Assembly: GCF_900188345.1 (NCBI RefSeq)
Contig: NZ_FZOD01000041.1
Span: 23,028-87,027, forward strand
Direction of reading: 5' to 3'
Source: Streptosporangium subroseum
Lineage (GTDB): Bacteria; Actinomycetota; Actinomycetes; Streptosporangiales; Streptosporangiaceae
DNA length: 64,000 nucleotides
In this document: piece by piece, positions 9,056-18,010 of the stretch
Numbering within the stretch: the stretch's first letter is position 1
Layout of the letters: each line of letters starts with the position of its first letter
Notes under the pieces: model-generated
Databases searched by the model: none
What the model saw: only the letters and a program-made list of their open reading frames with translations
Told to the model about the DNA's origin: nothing
Position numbers and translations under genes: made by a program

Positions 9056-10195
9056 ATGAGCGAAGGATTCGAGACATTGGCCATTCACGCAGGTCAGGAG
9101 CCCGATCCCCACACAGGGGCCGTCGTGCCGCCGATCTACGCGGTCTCCACATACAAGCAGGACGGCGTGGGCGGACTGCGCGCCGGATATGAGTACAGCC
9201 GGTCGGCCAACCCGACCAGGACCGGGTTGGAAGAGGCCATGGCCGCCGTCGAGGGCGGCAGCCGGAGCCTGGCCTTCGCCTCGGGCCTGGCCGCCGAGGA
9301 CGCCGTGCTCCGTACGATCTGCAAGCCCGGCGACCACGCCATCATCCCGAACGACGCCTACGGCGGCACCTACCGCTTGTTCTCCAAGGTCCACGAGCGC
9401 TGGGGCCTGCGCTACGACCCGGCGCCGCTGGGCAACCTGCGCGCGGTGGCGGCCGCCATGACCCAGAAGACCAGGGTCGTGTGGGTGGAGACCCCCACCA
9501 ACCCGCTGCTCGGCATCGCCGACATCACGGCCCTGGCCGAGCTCGCGCACGACAACGGCGCGCTGCTGGTGGTGGACAACACGTTTGCCTCGCCGTACCT
9601 CCAGCAGCCGCTGGCGCTGGGCGCGGACATCGTGGTGCACTCCACCACCAAATATGTGGGCGGCCACTCCGACGTGATCGGCGGGGCGCTCGTCGTGCGT
9701 GACGCCGGTCTCGGCGAGGAGCTCGCCTTCCACCAGAACGCGATGGGCGCGGTGGCCGGGCCGTTCGACGCCTGGCTGACGTTGCGGGGGCTCAAGACGC
9801 TCGGGGTGCGGATGGACCGTCACTGCGACAACGCCGAGCGGGTCGTGGACCTGCTGCTCGCCCACCCCAAGGTGACCTCGGTGCTCTACCCGGGGCTGGC
9901 CGAGCACCCCGGTCACGAGGTGGCGGCCAAGCAGATGAGGCGCTTCGGAGGCATGGTCTCCTTCCGGGTCGCCGGGGGAGAGGCCGAGGCGGTCGAGATC
10001 TGCAACCGGACCAGGCTGTTCACGCTGGCCGAGTCGCTCGGCGGGGTGGAGTCGCTGATCGAGCATCCCGGACGGATGACCCACGCCTCCGTGGCGGGCT
10101 CGCCGCTGGAGGTCCCCGGCGATCTGGTCCGCCTGTCGGTCGGCATCGAGACGATCGACGACCTGCTCGCCGACCTCACCCAGGCGCTGGGCTAG
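9056..10195 (+). CDS. metB: Cystathionine gamma-synthase/lyase (MetB family)
   Basis: A 379-residue Cys/Met-metabolism PLP enzyme. The PLP lysine is Lys199 in HSTTKYVGGHSD, with the family motifs YSRSANPTR, TPTNPLL and SLGGVESL. It either makes cystathionine from an acyl-homoserine and cysteine or cleaves cystathionine; sequence alone does not separate the two, and proximity to cbs makes a reverse-transsulfuration role plausible. The ATG at 9056 fits the family N-terminus (MSEGFETLAIHAG); the upstream extension to 8930 is not family-like. A hairpin at 10236-10267 ends the unit. Confidence 0.9.
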   Translation: MSEGFETLAIHAGQEPDPHTGAVVPPIYAVSTYKQDGVGGLRAGYEYSRSANPTRTGLEEAMAAVEGGSRSLAFASGLAAEDAVLRTICKPGDHAIIPNDAYGGTYRLFSKVHERWGLRYDPAPLGNLRAVAAAMTQKTRVVWVETPTNPLLGIADITALAELAHDNGALLVVDNTFASPYLQQPLALGADIVVHSTTKYVGGHSDVIGGALVVRDAGLGEELAFHQNAMGAVAGPFDAWLTLRGLKTLGVRMDRHCDNAERVVDLLLAHPKVTSVLYPGLAEHPGHEVAAKQMRRFGGMVSFRVAGGEAEAVEICNRTRLFTLAESLGGVESLIEHPGRMTHASVAGSPLEVPGDLVRLSVGIETIDDLLADLTQALG

Positions 10196-10235
10196 GGCCG
10201 GTCGACGCTCCGGTTCGAAGGACCGGGCGCGGACA

Positions 10236-10267
10236 GAGGCTCCGCACCGGATCGGGTGCGGTGCCTC
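10236..10267. terminator. Bidirectional hairpin between metB and the DUF2269 gene
   Basis: GAGGCTCCGCACC (10236-10248) pairs with GGTGCGGTGCCTC (10255-10267) with one mismatch and a six-base loop. It lies 40 bases after the metB stop and overlaps the stop codon of the convergent membrane protein gene, so it may serve both. Confidence 0.6.
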
Positions 10268-10691
10268 AGGCAGGACTTCCCCAGACCATCAGAACCAGAA
10301 TGATCAACCAGATCAGCGTGACGATGCTGGAGAGCGTGGCGATCCGCCCGGTCTGAACCTTGGCGTCGTCATCCGGGTTCTCGTTGCCGAGGACCCGGAT
10401 GGCGGTGATCTGGTCCCGGTCCACGATGACCAGGAGCACCGCGGCGACGATGAAGAGCGTCATCGAGACCGAAAGATAAGGCTTGCCGAGGTAGTCGCGT
10501 CCCAGCAGCACTCCGAACACGAATACGCCGACGGCCGCAATGGCATATATGCGCGTGGTCTTGTGCAGATAATGCAGGACGTTCAGGTCCTTGGCGCGGA
10601 TGAATCGGGGGGTCGACATGGTGGCGGCGGTGACCGGCCCGAGGGCGAAGATCGCAAAACCGAGGTGTAGCCAGAGCAGCAGGTTTGTCAT
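10266..10691 (-). CDS. DUF2269-type small membrane protein
   Basis: 141 residues with four hydrophobic helices (NLLLWLHLGFAIFALGPV; IYAIAAVGVFVFGVLL; LSVSMTLFIVAAVLLVIV; SIVTLIWLIILVLMVW). The N-terminal LHLGFAIFALGPVTAA resembles the DUF2269 integral membrane family of unknown function. The ATG at 10691 is chosen because the first helix starts immediately after it; an upstream extension to 10808 is hydrophilic and overlaps the next gene. No enzymatic residues are evident. Confidence 0.68.
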   Translation of the reverse strand: MTNLLLWLHLGFAIFALGPVTAATMSTPRFIRAKDLNVLHYLHKTTRIYAIAAVGVFVFGVLLGRDYLGKPYLSVSMTLFIVAAVLLVIVDRDQITAIRVLGNENPDDDAKVQTGRIATLSSIVTLIWLIILVLMVWGSPA

Positions 10692-10743
10692 GCGCCAGAC
10701 ATTAGTCCCCGGTGATCTCCCTTGGGTACGGCTCGCGCAAGCG

Positions 10744-11013
10744 TCATTGGCCGGCGGCGTCTTCCTGAGTGATCCTTTGAAGACCGCGGCGGCACAACGG
10801 ACACGCATGCTCTGGATTCGCCACTTTCTGGCAGGCGCTGTGGTCGACTTTCAGCCCCAGCACCCTGCGCGTTCGCGCGGCGGCCGCCCCCGGTGCGCGA
10901 CTGGTGATCGTCGCGCGGTTGTCCTCGACATGAATGCTGATCACGACGACCACGAGGGCGATCAGAAAGCAGACGACGATGATTGCGCCCGTTACCGCGA
11001 CCGCTATCCACAT
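10744..11013 (-). CDS. Small membrane protein with Cys-rich C-terminus
   Basis: 89 residues. One long hydrophobic segment (MWIAVAVTGAIIVVCFLI and onward) is followed by a cytoplasmic-looking tail with ACQKVANPEHACPLCRRG, in which a CPLC pair and an upstream Cys resemble a zinc-ribbon or redox knuckle. The family is not one I recognise. ATG 11013 is preferred to ATGs at 11067 and 11043 because GGAGG stands five bases upstream (CGGAGGACATCATG). It follows another tiny membrane gene on the same strand by 66 bases. Confidence 0.5.
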   Translation of the reverse strand: MWIAVAVTGAIIVVCFLIALVVVVISIHVEDNRATITSRAPGAAAARTRRVLGLKVDHSACQKVANPEHACPLCRRGLQRITQEDAAGQ

Positions 11014-11079
11014 GATGTCCTCCGGGACGACGTGAATAAGCATTTCCCGGATATCGCCGTGCATCAAGCCAGTGCTGCG

Positions 11080-11187
11080 TTACTCCTCTTCGTTGACGCC
11101 CTGCTCGTCGCGACCGCGCGGAGCCATGCATAACTCGAAACCAACGCAGGTGATGAGCATCAACGCCACGAGAATCCCCGCGACCAT
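11080..11187 (-). CDS. Putative 35-residue single-pass membrane protein
   Basis: An ORF of 35 codons encodes MVAGILVALMLITCVGFELC, a single transmembrane helix, followed by a charged tail MAPRGRDEQGVNEEE and a TAA stop. GGGAGG lies about 11 bases upstream, slightly far. It could instead start 13 codons earlier at ATG 11226. The gene is followed on the same strand by the 89-residue Cys-rich membrane protein, so the two may form a pair. The size makes it uncertain; the helix plus charged tail, rather than codon statistics, is the reason to list it. Confidence 0.4.
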   Translation of the reverse strand: MVAGILVALMLITCVGFELCMAPRGRDEQGVNEEE

Positions 11188-11211
11188 CGGACCCACTTCC
11201 TCCCGTTCCGC

Positions 11212-11227
11212 AATGGCAAATGCCATT
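11212..11227. promoter_or_regulatory. 16-bp palindrome upstream of the small membrane genes
   Basis: AATGGCA and TGCCATT are perfect complements around AA. The element lies 25-40 bases upstream of the start of the 35-residue ORF and could be an operator in its promoter. No regulator can be assigned. Confidence 0.3.
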
Positions 11228-11521
11228 ACTGGAGAGACGAAGTCGATGACGGAGAAGTTGTCGAGATCAGGTCACAATTCGGCCAACAAAAGCCGTCCCG
11301 AGGTGGGCGACGGGCGGCGGTGAACGGAAGGGGAAGGGCGGGCGTGGAAAGCGATCTTCACATTCGCCCTGAGCACACCTGCGAGGTGAGTAGGATCATT
11401 ATCGCGTGTTCCCGTGTGTTGGGACCGTCGGCGGTGATGCCGCGGTCGTGCCGGGCGCGCGTCCAACCACGTTCGTCAAGATCAACCAATCGTGCGCGAA
11501 GGCACACAGGGAGTGCCCGTT

Positions 11522-11944
11522 GTGGCTGTGAAACATGTCGAGCCGTATACCGAGGAGTGGCGACACCAGCCGGCCCTCTACGCGAGCCGCGTCGTCGAGG
11601 CGCTGGGCGACGAGGTCCGTGACTGGTGGCAGGGCCCCTGCGACCCGCGCACCGTCACGATCCGGCTGACCGGCGAGGACACGCTGGTGTGGGACGAGGA
11701 GAGCGGCTGGCGCCGTGGCCGCTACGTGTCCGGCGACCGCGACGTCCGTACGGTCCTCGCCGACGCCCGCTATCTCGGCGGAGGCCTGCTGCTCCGGCCC
11801 GAGCGTCTCCCCTCCGCCGTCGTCGACGCCCGCGCGGGTGTCGGCAACAGCACGGCGTGGCGGCCCTGCTACCGGTCCTACCGCCACTACCGCGACGGCT
11901 TCGACCTCGCGCTCAACGGCTACGTCGCCTACGTCGGCGCTTGA
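11522..11944 (+). CDS. DUF6292-like protein
   Basis: 140 residues containing a central LVWDEESGWRRGRYVSG strand-turn motif and LGGGLLLRPERLPSAV, features I associate with the actinobacterial DUF6292 family; the assignment is from memory and tentative. The function is unknown and no signal peptide or membrane helix is present. The GTG start at 11522 (MAVKHVEPYTEEW) is preferred over GTG 11492 because AGGGAG lies about eight bases upstream. The gene ends just before a hairpin shared with the convergent VWA gene. Confidence 0.55.
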   Translation: MAVKHVEPYTEEWRHQPALYASRVVEALGDEVRDWWQGPCDPRTVTIRLTGEDTLVWDEESGWRRGRYVSGDRDVRTVLADARYLGGGLLLRPERLPSAVVDARAGVGNSTAWRPCYRSYRHYRDGFDLALNGYVAYVGA

Positions 11945-11947
11945 GAG

Positions 11948-11980
11948 GAGGCCTCCCGGGAGCGTTTCCCGAGAGGCCTC
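11948..11980. terminator. Hairpin terminator between convergent genes
   Basis: GAGGCCTCCCGGGA (11948-11961) pairs with TCCCGAGAGGCCTC (11967-11980) with one mismatch and a five-base loop. It starts four bases after the DUF6292-like stop and lies 47 bases beyond the VWA gene stop on the other strand. Confidence 0.7.
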
Positions 11981-12026
11981 ATCACGTCGTACGGTGCCGG
12001 CCGGCGAGCATGGCCCGGAACGTTGA

Positions 12027-13973
12027 TCAACGCGTCCGGCGAGTCCGCAGGAAGTCGCTGACGACGTATTCGCCCAGGCGGTCGGCGCCGGTGGAGAAGA
12101 CCCGGCCGCCGTTGCGACGGCCGACCTCGTTCACGAACTCCTTCAGGCGCTCGTCGTCGGCGAGCATGAACACGTTGAGCGTCGCCCTGCGCCGGGTCAT
12201 CTTGTCCACCTCGGAGAGTGTCAGCTCCAGCGTCTCCTGCGTGGGCGGCCACTCGAAGGCGGCCGAGCCGTTGCGCCGCAGATGGGCGGTGGGCTCACCG
12301 TCGGTGACCACGAGCACGACCGGCTCGAAGTCGGGATGGCGGTCCAGGTGGCGCCCGGCGATCAGCAGCGCATGGTGCAGGTTCGTACCCTGGACCATGT
12401 CCCACTCCAGCCCGGCCAGCTCGTCGGGCTGCAGGATGCGGGCGTAGTTGGAGAAGCCGATGATCTGCACCGAGTCCTGGGGGAACTTCGAGGCGACCAG
12501 CGCCTGCAGGGCCATCGCGGTCTGCTTGGCCGCGGCCCAGGTGCCCCGCAGGGCCATCGAGTAGGACAGGTCCACCAGCAGGCACACCGCGGCGGCCGTG
12601 CGGCTCTCGGTCTCGGCCACCTCGAAGTCGTCGACCGACAGGGTCACCGTTCCGGTGTTCCCGCCGCGCCGTACGCCGTTGACCACCGTGCGGACCACGT
12701 CGATGGGTTGCTCGTCGCCGAACCGCCAGGGCCGGGAGGACCCGGTGAGCTCCCCCGCGGAGCCCGCGTCGACCTGGTCGTGATCTCCGCGGCGGCCCGC
12801 GTCGAGGGAGGCGAAGACGCGGCGCAGCGCCGTCTCGCCGAGGCGGCGGACGGCCTTGGGGGTGAGCTCCAGCTTGCCGCGCTGGCGGCGGAGGTAGCCC
12901 TGCTGCTCCAGCTCACGCTCGATCTGCTTGAGCGCCTCCAGGTCGTCGACGGCCGAGCGGCCCAGGGCGCGCCGGATCGCGTCCTCGTCGATGTCGTCCA
13001 TCCGGGCGCCGGGATAGTCCTGGCGGAGCGCGGCCTCCAGCTGGGTCAGGTCGGCGAGCTCGTCCAGGGCGGTCACCGCGTCGCCCATCCCCATCGGCTC
13101 CTCGCCGCCCATCCGCTCCGGGGTGTTCCAGGCGAGGTCGGGACGGCGGGAGTAGAGGGACTCGCCGAGGCGCTGCATCTGCTCGGCCAGCCCGGCATCC
13201 TGCAGGGTCTGGTTGATCAGCTCCTCAAGCTCCTCGCGCTGGGCGGGGGTCAGTGAGGCCAGCAGGCGCTGGGTGGCCGCGGCCCGGCGGGCGAGGGTGT
13301 CGACCAGCTCCTCCAGGTTCCGCGGCGACTCCGGGAACATGTCTCCATATTTCGACATGAACTGGTCGAAGTCATTCTGGGTGTGCTCGCCACGCGCGTC
13401 CCGGTCGAGCATGTCGTTCAGCTCGGACATCATCTCCCTGACCCGCTCCATCGCGGCCGGGTCGGGATTGGCCAGAGACTGCTTCATGCCGCGGAACTGG
13501 CTGTCGAGCACCTCCCTGCGCAGCAGGTCGCGCAGCTCCTCGAAGGTCTGCCGGGCGGCGGCCGAGCGCCACTGGTAGTTGTTCAGCTCCTGGATCGCGC
13601 TCGCCGTGTCGTCGGGAAGACCGGCCAGCTCCGACTCGCGCAGCCGGGCGTCGTCGGAGGGGTCGGGGAACAGCTCCGCCCGCTCCTGGCCGATCGCCTT
13701 GTCCAGCAGGGCCCTGGCCCGTTCCAGGGTCCCGTCGAGGCGGCCACGCTCGCGCAGCTCGCGCCGGCGTCGCCGTACCTCGCGGAGCAGGTCGTCCAAG
13801 CCGCGCCGGTCCTGCGCGCCGGGCAGACCCTCCTTGAGCAGGTCACGCAGGGCGTGGCTGGGGTTGGAGCCCGACAGGATGGAGTCGCCCATCTTGTCGA
13901 GCGCCGAACGCACGTCGTACGGCGGGGCGAGCGGGTCGGGCCCGTCCCGGTATTGGCCATAGCGATAGCTCAT
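12027..13973 (-). CDS. VWA-domain protein partnered with a MoxR-like ATPase
   Basis: 648 residues: a long helical, Arg/Glu-rich N-terminal two thirds, then a von Willebrand A domain from about residue 460 with the MIDAS motif DLSYS (LLVDLSYSMALRG) and a second metal-loop Thr in VQGTNLHHAL and VTDGEPTAH. Such proteins act with a MoxR/ChlI-like AAA ATPase as a two-component chelatase- or chaperone-like machine; the cargo is unknown. It starts nine bases after the ATPase stop, with GAGGTG as ribosome binding site overlapping that stop. The same pair occurs as Rv0958/Rv0959 in M. tuberculosis (from memory). Confidence 0.82.
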   Translation of the reverse strand: MSYRYGQYRDGPDPLAPPYDVRSALDKMGDSILSGSNPSHALRDLLKEGLPGAQDRRGLDDLLREVRRRRRELRERGRLDGTLERARALLDKAIGQERAELFPDPSDDARLRESELAGLPDDTASAIQELNNYQWRSAAARQTFEELRDLLRREVLDSQFRGMKQSLANPDPAAMERVREMMSELNDMLDRDARGEHTQNDFDQFMSKYGDMFPESPRNLEELVDTLARRAAATQRLLASLTPAQREELEELINQTLQDAGLAEQMQRLGESLYSRRPDLAWNTPERMGGEEPMGMGDAVTALDELADLTQLEAALRQDYPGARMDDIDEDAIRRALGRSAVDDLEALKQIERELEQQGYLRRQRGKLELTPKAVRRLGETALRRVFASLDAGRRGDHDQVDAGSAGELTGSSRPWRFGDEQPIDVVRTVVNGVRRGGNTGTVTLSVDDFEVAETESRTAAAVCLLVDLSYSMALRGTWAAAKQTAMALQALVASKFPQDSVQIIGFSNYARILQPDELAGLEWDMVQGTNLHHALLIAGRHLDRHPDFEPVVLVVTDGEPTAHLRRNGSAAFEWPPTQETLELTLSEVDKMTRRRATLNVFMLADDERLKEFVNEVGRRNGGRVFSTGADRLGEYVVSDFLRTRRTR

Positions 13974-13982
13974 GCAGACACC

Positions 13983-15380
13983 TCAGGTGCGGTAGACCGC
14001 CGTGCCGTCCACCTCGTCCTTGGACAGCCGGCGCAGGAGGTAGAGCCCCTCCAGGGCGAACTCCAGAGCGGCGGCGGCGTGTCCCGGGGACTCGTCGCCG
14101 ATGCCGAGCTGCGACATGATCTTGGCCAGGCCGGGCACCGGGCCGATCCTGCGAAGCAGCTCCGCGGCCGGGATCATGGCGCCCGACTCGACCTGGACGC
14201 CCTCGGAGAACCTGTCCAGCAGCGCGGTCAGATCCGTGCCGCCGAGCGTGCCCCTGAACGTCTCGGCCACGGCCCTGCGGAGCAGGTGGGCGAGGACGTC
14301 GGTCTCCCGGCCCTCCTCGCTGACCTCGAACTCCACCTTGCCGCGCAGCGTGTGCACGATTCCCGGCAGGTCGGCCACCCTGGCCACCGCGTGTTCCTCG
14401 CCGGTCAGGGCCGCACGCCGTACGGCGGAGGCGGCCGCGGTCTCGGCGGCGGCGATGGAGAAGCGGGCCGACACGCCGGACCGCGCGTCGACCGCGGTGG
14501 ACTCGCGGACGAGCCGGGTGAAGCGGGCGATCACCTCGATCAGGTGGTCGGGGACGTCGGCTCCCACATCCTCGAGCGCGGCCTCCTGGCGGATGAGGAC
14601 GAGCTCGCTCTCGATCGAGAGGGGGTAGTGGGTGCGGATCTCGGCGCCGAAGCGGTCCTTGAGCGGGGTGATGATCCGGCCGCGGTTGGTGTAGTCCTCG
14701 GGGTTGGCGCTGGCGATCAGCAGGATGTCCAGCGGCAGGCGCAGGTTGTAGCCCCTGACCTGGATGTCGCGCTCCTCCAGCACGTTGAGCAGCGACACCT
14801 GGATCCGCTCGGCCAGGTCGGGCAGCTCGTTGACGGAGAACACGCCCCGGTTGCTTCTCGGAACCAGGCCGTAGTGGACGGTTTCCGGGTCGCCGAGCGT
14901 GCGTCCTTCGGCGATCTTGATCGGATCGATGTCGCCGATCAGGTCGCCGACGGAGGTGTCGGGCGTGGCGAGCTTCTCGCCGTACCGCTCGTCCCGGTGC
15001 TTCCAGGAGATCGGCAGCTCCTCGCCGGTCTCACCGGCCAGGCGGCGACAGCGGACGCACGAGGGTTCGTAGGGATGGTCGTTGATCTCACAGCCGGCGA
15101 CGACCGGGGTCCACTCGTCCAGGAGGGTCGTGATGGTGCGGATGAGTCTGGTCTTGCCCTGGCCGCGCTCGCCGAGCAGGACCAGGTCATGCCCGGCGAG
15201 CAGTGCTCGCTCAAGGTAGGGCAGGACGGTGTCGTCGAAGCCTATGATGCCGGGGAACCGCGGCTCTCCGGCCCGCAGACGGGCCAGGAGGTTCTCGCGG
15301 ATCTCGGCCTTTACCGTACGGTGAATATGGCCGCTCGCGCGGAGCTCGCGCAGAGTACGTGGCTCTGGGATTTGAGGCAC
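13983..15380 (-). CDS. MoxR/ChlI-like AAA+ ATPase
   Basis: 465 residues with Walker A GERGQGKT (residues 70-77), sensor/Walker-B region VFSVNELPDL, and an arginine-finger region PLKDRFGAEIRTHYP, as in magnesium-chelatase subunit I and sigma-54-like AAA proteins. An unusual insert carries Cys97, Cys108 and Cys111 (PSCVRC), spacing suited to a zinc or redox site. It is the first gene of the operon with the VWA protein. The start is probably GTG 15380, with only weak ribosome binding sequence. Confidence 0.85.
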   Translation of the reverse strand: MPQIPEPRTLRELRASGHIHRTVKAEIRENLLARLRAGEPRFPGIIGFDDTVLPYLERALLAGHDLVLLGERGQGKTRLIRTITTLLDEWTPVVAGCEINDHPYEPSCVRCRRLAGETGEELPISWKHRDERYGEKLATPDTSVGDLIGDIDPIKIAEGRTLGDPETVHYGLVPRSNRGVFSVNELPDLAERIQVSLLNVLEERDIQVRGYNLRLPLDILLIASANPEDYTNRGRIITPLKDRFGAEIRTHYPLSIESELVLIRQEAALEDVGADVPDHLIEVIARFTRLVRESTAVDARSGVSARFSIAAAETAAASAVRRAALTGEEHAVARVADLPGIVHTLRGKVEFEVSEEGRETDVLAHLLRRAVAETFRGTLGGTDLTALLDRFSEGVQVESGAMIPAAELLRRIGPVPGLAKIMSQLGIGDESPGHAAAALEFALEGLYLLRRLSKDEVDGTAVYRT

Positions 15381-15655
15381 GGGATCGAGCCTACGTCCCC
15401 AACGCCCGATCCGGCACTCTCATCCCACTTTCGGATCTTGACTATTGGGTGACGGTCGGCGCGCGTGCTTGTCCCCGCAGTGGGGAGAATCGTTCCAAGG
15501 CAAGGCTTCGGGCAGGTCCCCGGATCCACATTTCGGGTAGGTCTCGGTAGGCGAGTTCCGGACGGAAAGTCAGGACAAACTTCAGGTAAGACTTCGTTCG
15601 GGGGCTTGGACAAGATCCCGGACGGAGCCTCGGTCGCACGGGAGGGGCGAGACGA

Positions 15656-16846
15656 ATGGCGTTGATGACGAGTCGTTTCGCCGATGGCCTGGCGGTGGGA
15701 TCCGACCTGGTCGCCACGGCCGAGACCGCGGTGCGCCAAGCCCTGTCCGGCCTGTCCGGACCCGCCGACCTGCTCTGCTTCTTCATCTGCGGGGATGATC
15801 CCGACGACGTCTGCCGTGCGGGCCTGCGGGCGATGCGGATGGCGCCCAGAGCCACGGTCCTCGGCTGCAGCGCCACGGGAGTGATCGGTGACGGGCAGGG
15901 CGTCGAGTCCACCCCCTCCGTGAGCGCCTGGGCCGCCACCCTGGACGGTGCCCGGCTGACGACCTTCGCACTCGACACCCTCCGGGCCGATGATCGCTTC
16001 GTCGTGGTCGGCCTGCCCGAGCTCCACCCCGACGACCAGGCGGCCATCCTGCTCGCCGATCCCTACAGTTTTCCCACCGACGGCTTCGTCGAGCGCTCCG
16101 AGGAGGTGCTGGGAGACCTCCCCCTGATCGGAGGCCTGGCCAACGCGATCCAGGGCCGGGGCGCGGTCCGGCTGTTCGCCGACGGGGAGATCTACTCCGA
16201 GGGAGCCGTCGGGGTGCTGCTCAGCGGCCCCGTCAACGTCAGCACCGTGGTCAGCCAGGGCTGCCGCCCGATCGGCCCGACGATGGCCGTCACCGAGGTC
16301 GAGGACAACCTGCTCCTGGAGCTCGCGGGCCAGCCGGCCCTGGCGCGGCTTGAGGAGATCGTCAGCGCGCTGGACGAGGACGACCGCGACCTGGTCGCCT
16401 CGGGGCTGCAGATCGGCATCGCCATGAACGAGTACGCCGAACGGCACGAGCGCGGAGACTTCCTGATCCGGGGCGTGATCGGGATCGATCCCGAGCGGGA
16501 GGCCGTGGCCATCGGCGATGTCGTCGAGGTGGGCCGGACCGTCCGCTTCCAGGTCCGCGACGCCGCCACCGCCGACGAGGACCTGTACGAGCTGCTCGAC
16601 GCGCACCGCGAGGAGTTCGGCAGGGTGGACGGCGCGCTGCTGTTCTCCTGCAACGGCCGGGGCTCGGCCATGTTCGGCAGCGCCGACCACGACGCCGTCG
16701 CCGTCCGTGACACGCTCGGCCCCATCGGCGTGGCCGGGTTCTTCGCGGCCGGTGAGGTGGGGCCCGTGGGCGGCCACAACCACGTGCACGGCTTCACCGC
16801 CTCCGTGCTCGTCTTCTCCTCCGGCACGCCCGCCGACGGCCCCTGA
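15656..16846 (+). CDS. FIST domain sensory protein
   Basis: 396 residues with the FIST N domain (RATVLGCSATGVI … SPTDGFVERSE-like core; SFPTDGFVERSEEV) and FIST C domain (LYELLDAHREEFGRVDGALLF, FNGRG-like SCNGRGSAMFG, GPVGGHNHVHGFTASV). FIST domains are thought to bind small ligands such as amino acids and often feed signal transduction, though here no output domain is fused. ATG 15656 has GGGAGGGG seven bases upstream. It diverges from the AAA ATPase, separated by about 275 bases without a gene. Confidence 0.82.
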   Translation: MALMTSRFADGLAVGSDLVATAETAVRQALSGLSGPADLLCFFICGDDPDDVCRAGLRAMRMAPRATVLGCSATGVIGDGQGVESTPSVSAWAATLDGARLTTFALDTLRADDRFVVVGLPELHPDDQAAILLADPYSFPTDGFVERSEEVLGDLPLIGGLANAIQGRGAVRLFADGEIYSEGAVGVLLSGPVNVSTVVSQGCRPIGPTMAVTEVEDNLLLELAGQPALARLEEIVSALDEDDRDLVASGLQIGIAMNEYAERHERGDFLIRGVIGIDPEREAVAIGDVVEVGRTVRFQVRDAATADEDLYELLDAHREEFGRVDGALLFSCNGRGSAMFGSADHDAVAVRDTLGPIGVAGFFAAGEVGPVGGHNHVHGFTASVLVFSSGTPADGP

Positions 16847-16976
16847 TCCCGCTGAGGCGTGGCCGCGCCCGCTGTTTCGGCAAGTGCCCCGGCTGGACCG
16901 ACGACCGTTTCGGCGTCTCCTGGCAGCCGAATCTCGCCTGATTCCCGCCGTTTCCCAGATGGTGAGAACCGGGCGG

Positions 16977-17180
16977 TTAGAACTGGTCGAACCGGCCGTT
17001 TTTAATGCCGTTGACGAAGGCGTTCCATTCGGTGGGGACGAAGAGCAGTTTGGGGCCGTCGGGGTCTTTGCCGTCGCGGACCGCGATCACGCCCGGAAGA
17101 TTGACGGCGACCTCGACGCACTGTCCGCCATTCCCGCCGGAGCGAGAGGACTTTCGCCATACGGCGGCGCTCAGGTCCAT
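16977..17180 (-). CDS. DUF397 protein
   Basis: A 67-residue DUF397 protein: WRKSSRSGGNGGQCVEVA near the N-terminus and GPKLLFVPTEWNAFVNGIKNG near the C-terminus. DUF397 proteins are typically encoded next to an XRE regulator and are thought to act as partners or antagonists in WhiJ-like developmental switches. Its ATG lies inside the last codons of that XRE gene (10-base overlap, GAATGGACCTGA), so translation is probably coupled. Confidence 0.85.
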   Translation of the reverse strand: MDLSAAVWRKSSRSGGNGGQCVEVAVNLPGVIAVRDGKDPDGPKLLFVPTEWNAFVNGIKNGRFDQF

Positions 17181-17998
17181 TCCTGTTTCGCTTCCTCGAT
17201 CATTCGGAGTGATGCGTGTTCAGGATAGGCCCAGAGCCGGATCGCTTCATAGCGGTTGCAGACGGAGGTCACGAGGTCGCGGTCGGATGAGATCTGGCCT
17301 TCGGCCGAGGAGTCCGCGTGAATGGTGTCCGGTCTTCCGTCGGGAAGTTTGGCGATCATGAAGGCGCCCAGCATTCCGGGCAGGCATTCCGGAGCGACGA
17401 GCTGGATGGAGACGGCGGGTCGTGAGGCGACCTCGAGGAGATAATCAAGCTGTTCTCGCATCACCGCGCCGCCCCCGACCGAACGGCGCAGCACGCACGC
17501 GTTGATGAGAGCCAGAAACGACGGCGGATCGTCCTTGTCGAGGATTCGTTGGCGCCGTATGCGGGCCTGAACGCGGTCCTCCACCTCTTCCGGGGTGATC
17601 CGAGGCTCCAGGCAGAAGACCTGCCGGGCGTAGGACTCGGTCTGGAACAGTCCTGGGATCAGGAGGGGATCCCAGGACCGGAGGACGAGGGCGGTGGGCT
17701 CGATCTCCTCGACCCAGCTCATGAACCACCCGGGCGCGCTCGGGCGGGACGTGATGCGCCGATGCAACCCGGAGAAGTGCCCGCTGTCGGTCAACCCGAA
17801 GATCTGGTCCAGTTTCTCCGCGTCGTACTTCGACGGAGTCCGTTTTGCGACCTCCAGGCGGCTCACCTGTGTCTGCGTGCACCCCAGGCGTGCGGCCACG
17901 GCGGACTGCGACAGCTGCGCGGCCTCGCGCAGGCGACGCATCTCGGCGCCGAAGCGCACGCGGGGAGACCCGGGGCCAGAGGGGGACTCAGTGCCCAT
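17171..17998 (-). CDS. XRE-family regulator with DUF5753
   Basis: 275 residues. An N-terminal helix-turn-helix (LREAAQLSQSAVAARLGCTQ, then QVSRLEVAKRTP) is followed by a DUF5753-type ligand or dimerisation domain. This is the WhiJ-type regulator class abundant in mycelial actinomycetes. ATG 17998 has GGAGG five bases upstream (GTGGAGGTTGCGATG), so the in-frame GTG at 18010 is not needed. It overlaps DUF397 by ten bases. The target is unknown; it may control its own operon. Confidence 0.85.
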   Translation of the reverse strand: MGTESPSGPGSPRVRFGAEMRRLREAAQLSQSAVAARLGCTQTQVSRLEVAKRTPSKYDAEKLDQIFGLTDSGHFSGLHRRITSRPSAPGWFMSWVEEIEPTALVLRSWDPLLIPGLFQTESYARQVFCLEPRITPEEVEDRVQARIRRQRILDKDDPPSFLALINACVLRRSVGGGAVMREQLDYLLEVASRPAVSIQLVAPECLPGMLGAFMIAKLPDGRPDTIHADSSAEGQISSDRDLVTSVCNRYEAIRLWAYPEHASLRMIEEAKQEWT

Positions 17999-18010
17999 CG
18001 CAACCTCCAC

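Noticed and set aside
13383..15452. 689-codon plus-strand frame across the AAA and VWA genes
   Set aside because: It crosses two well-supported opposite genes and has no motifs of its own.
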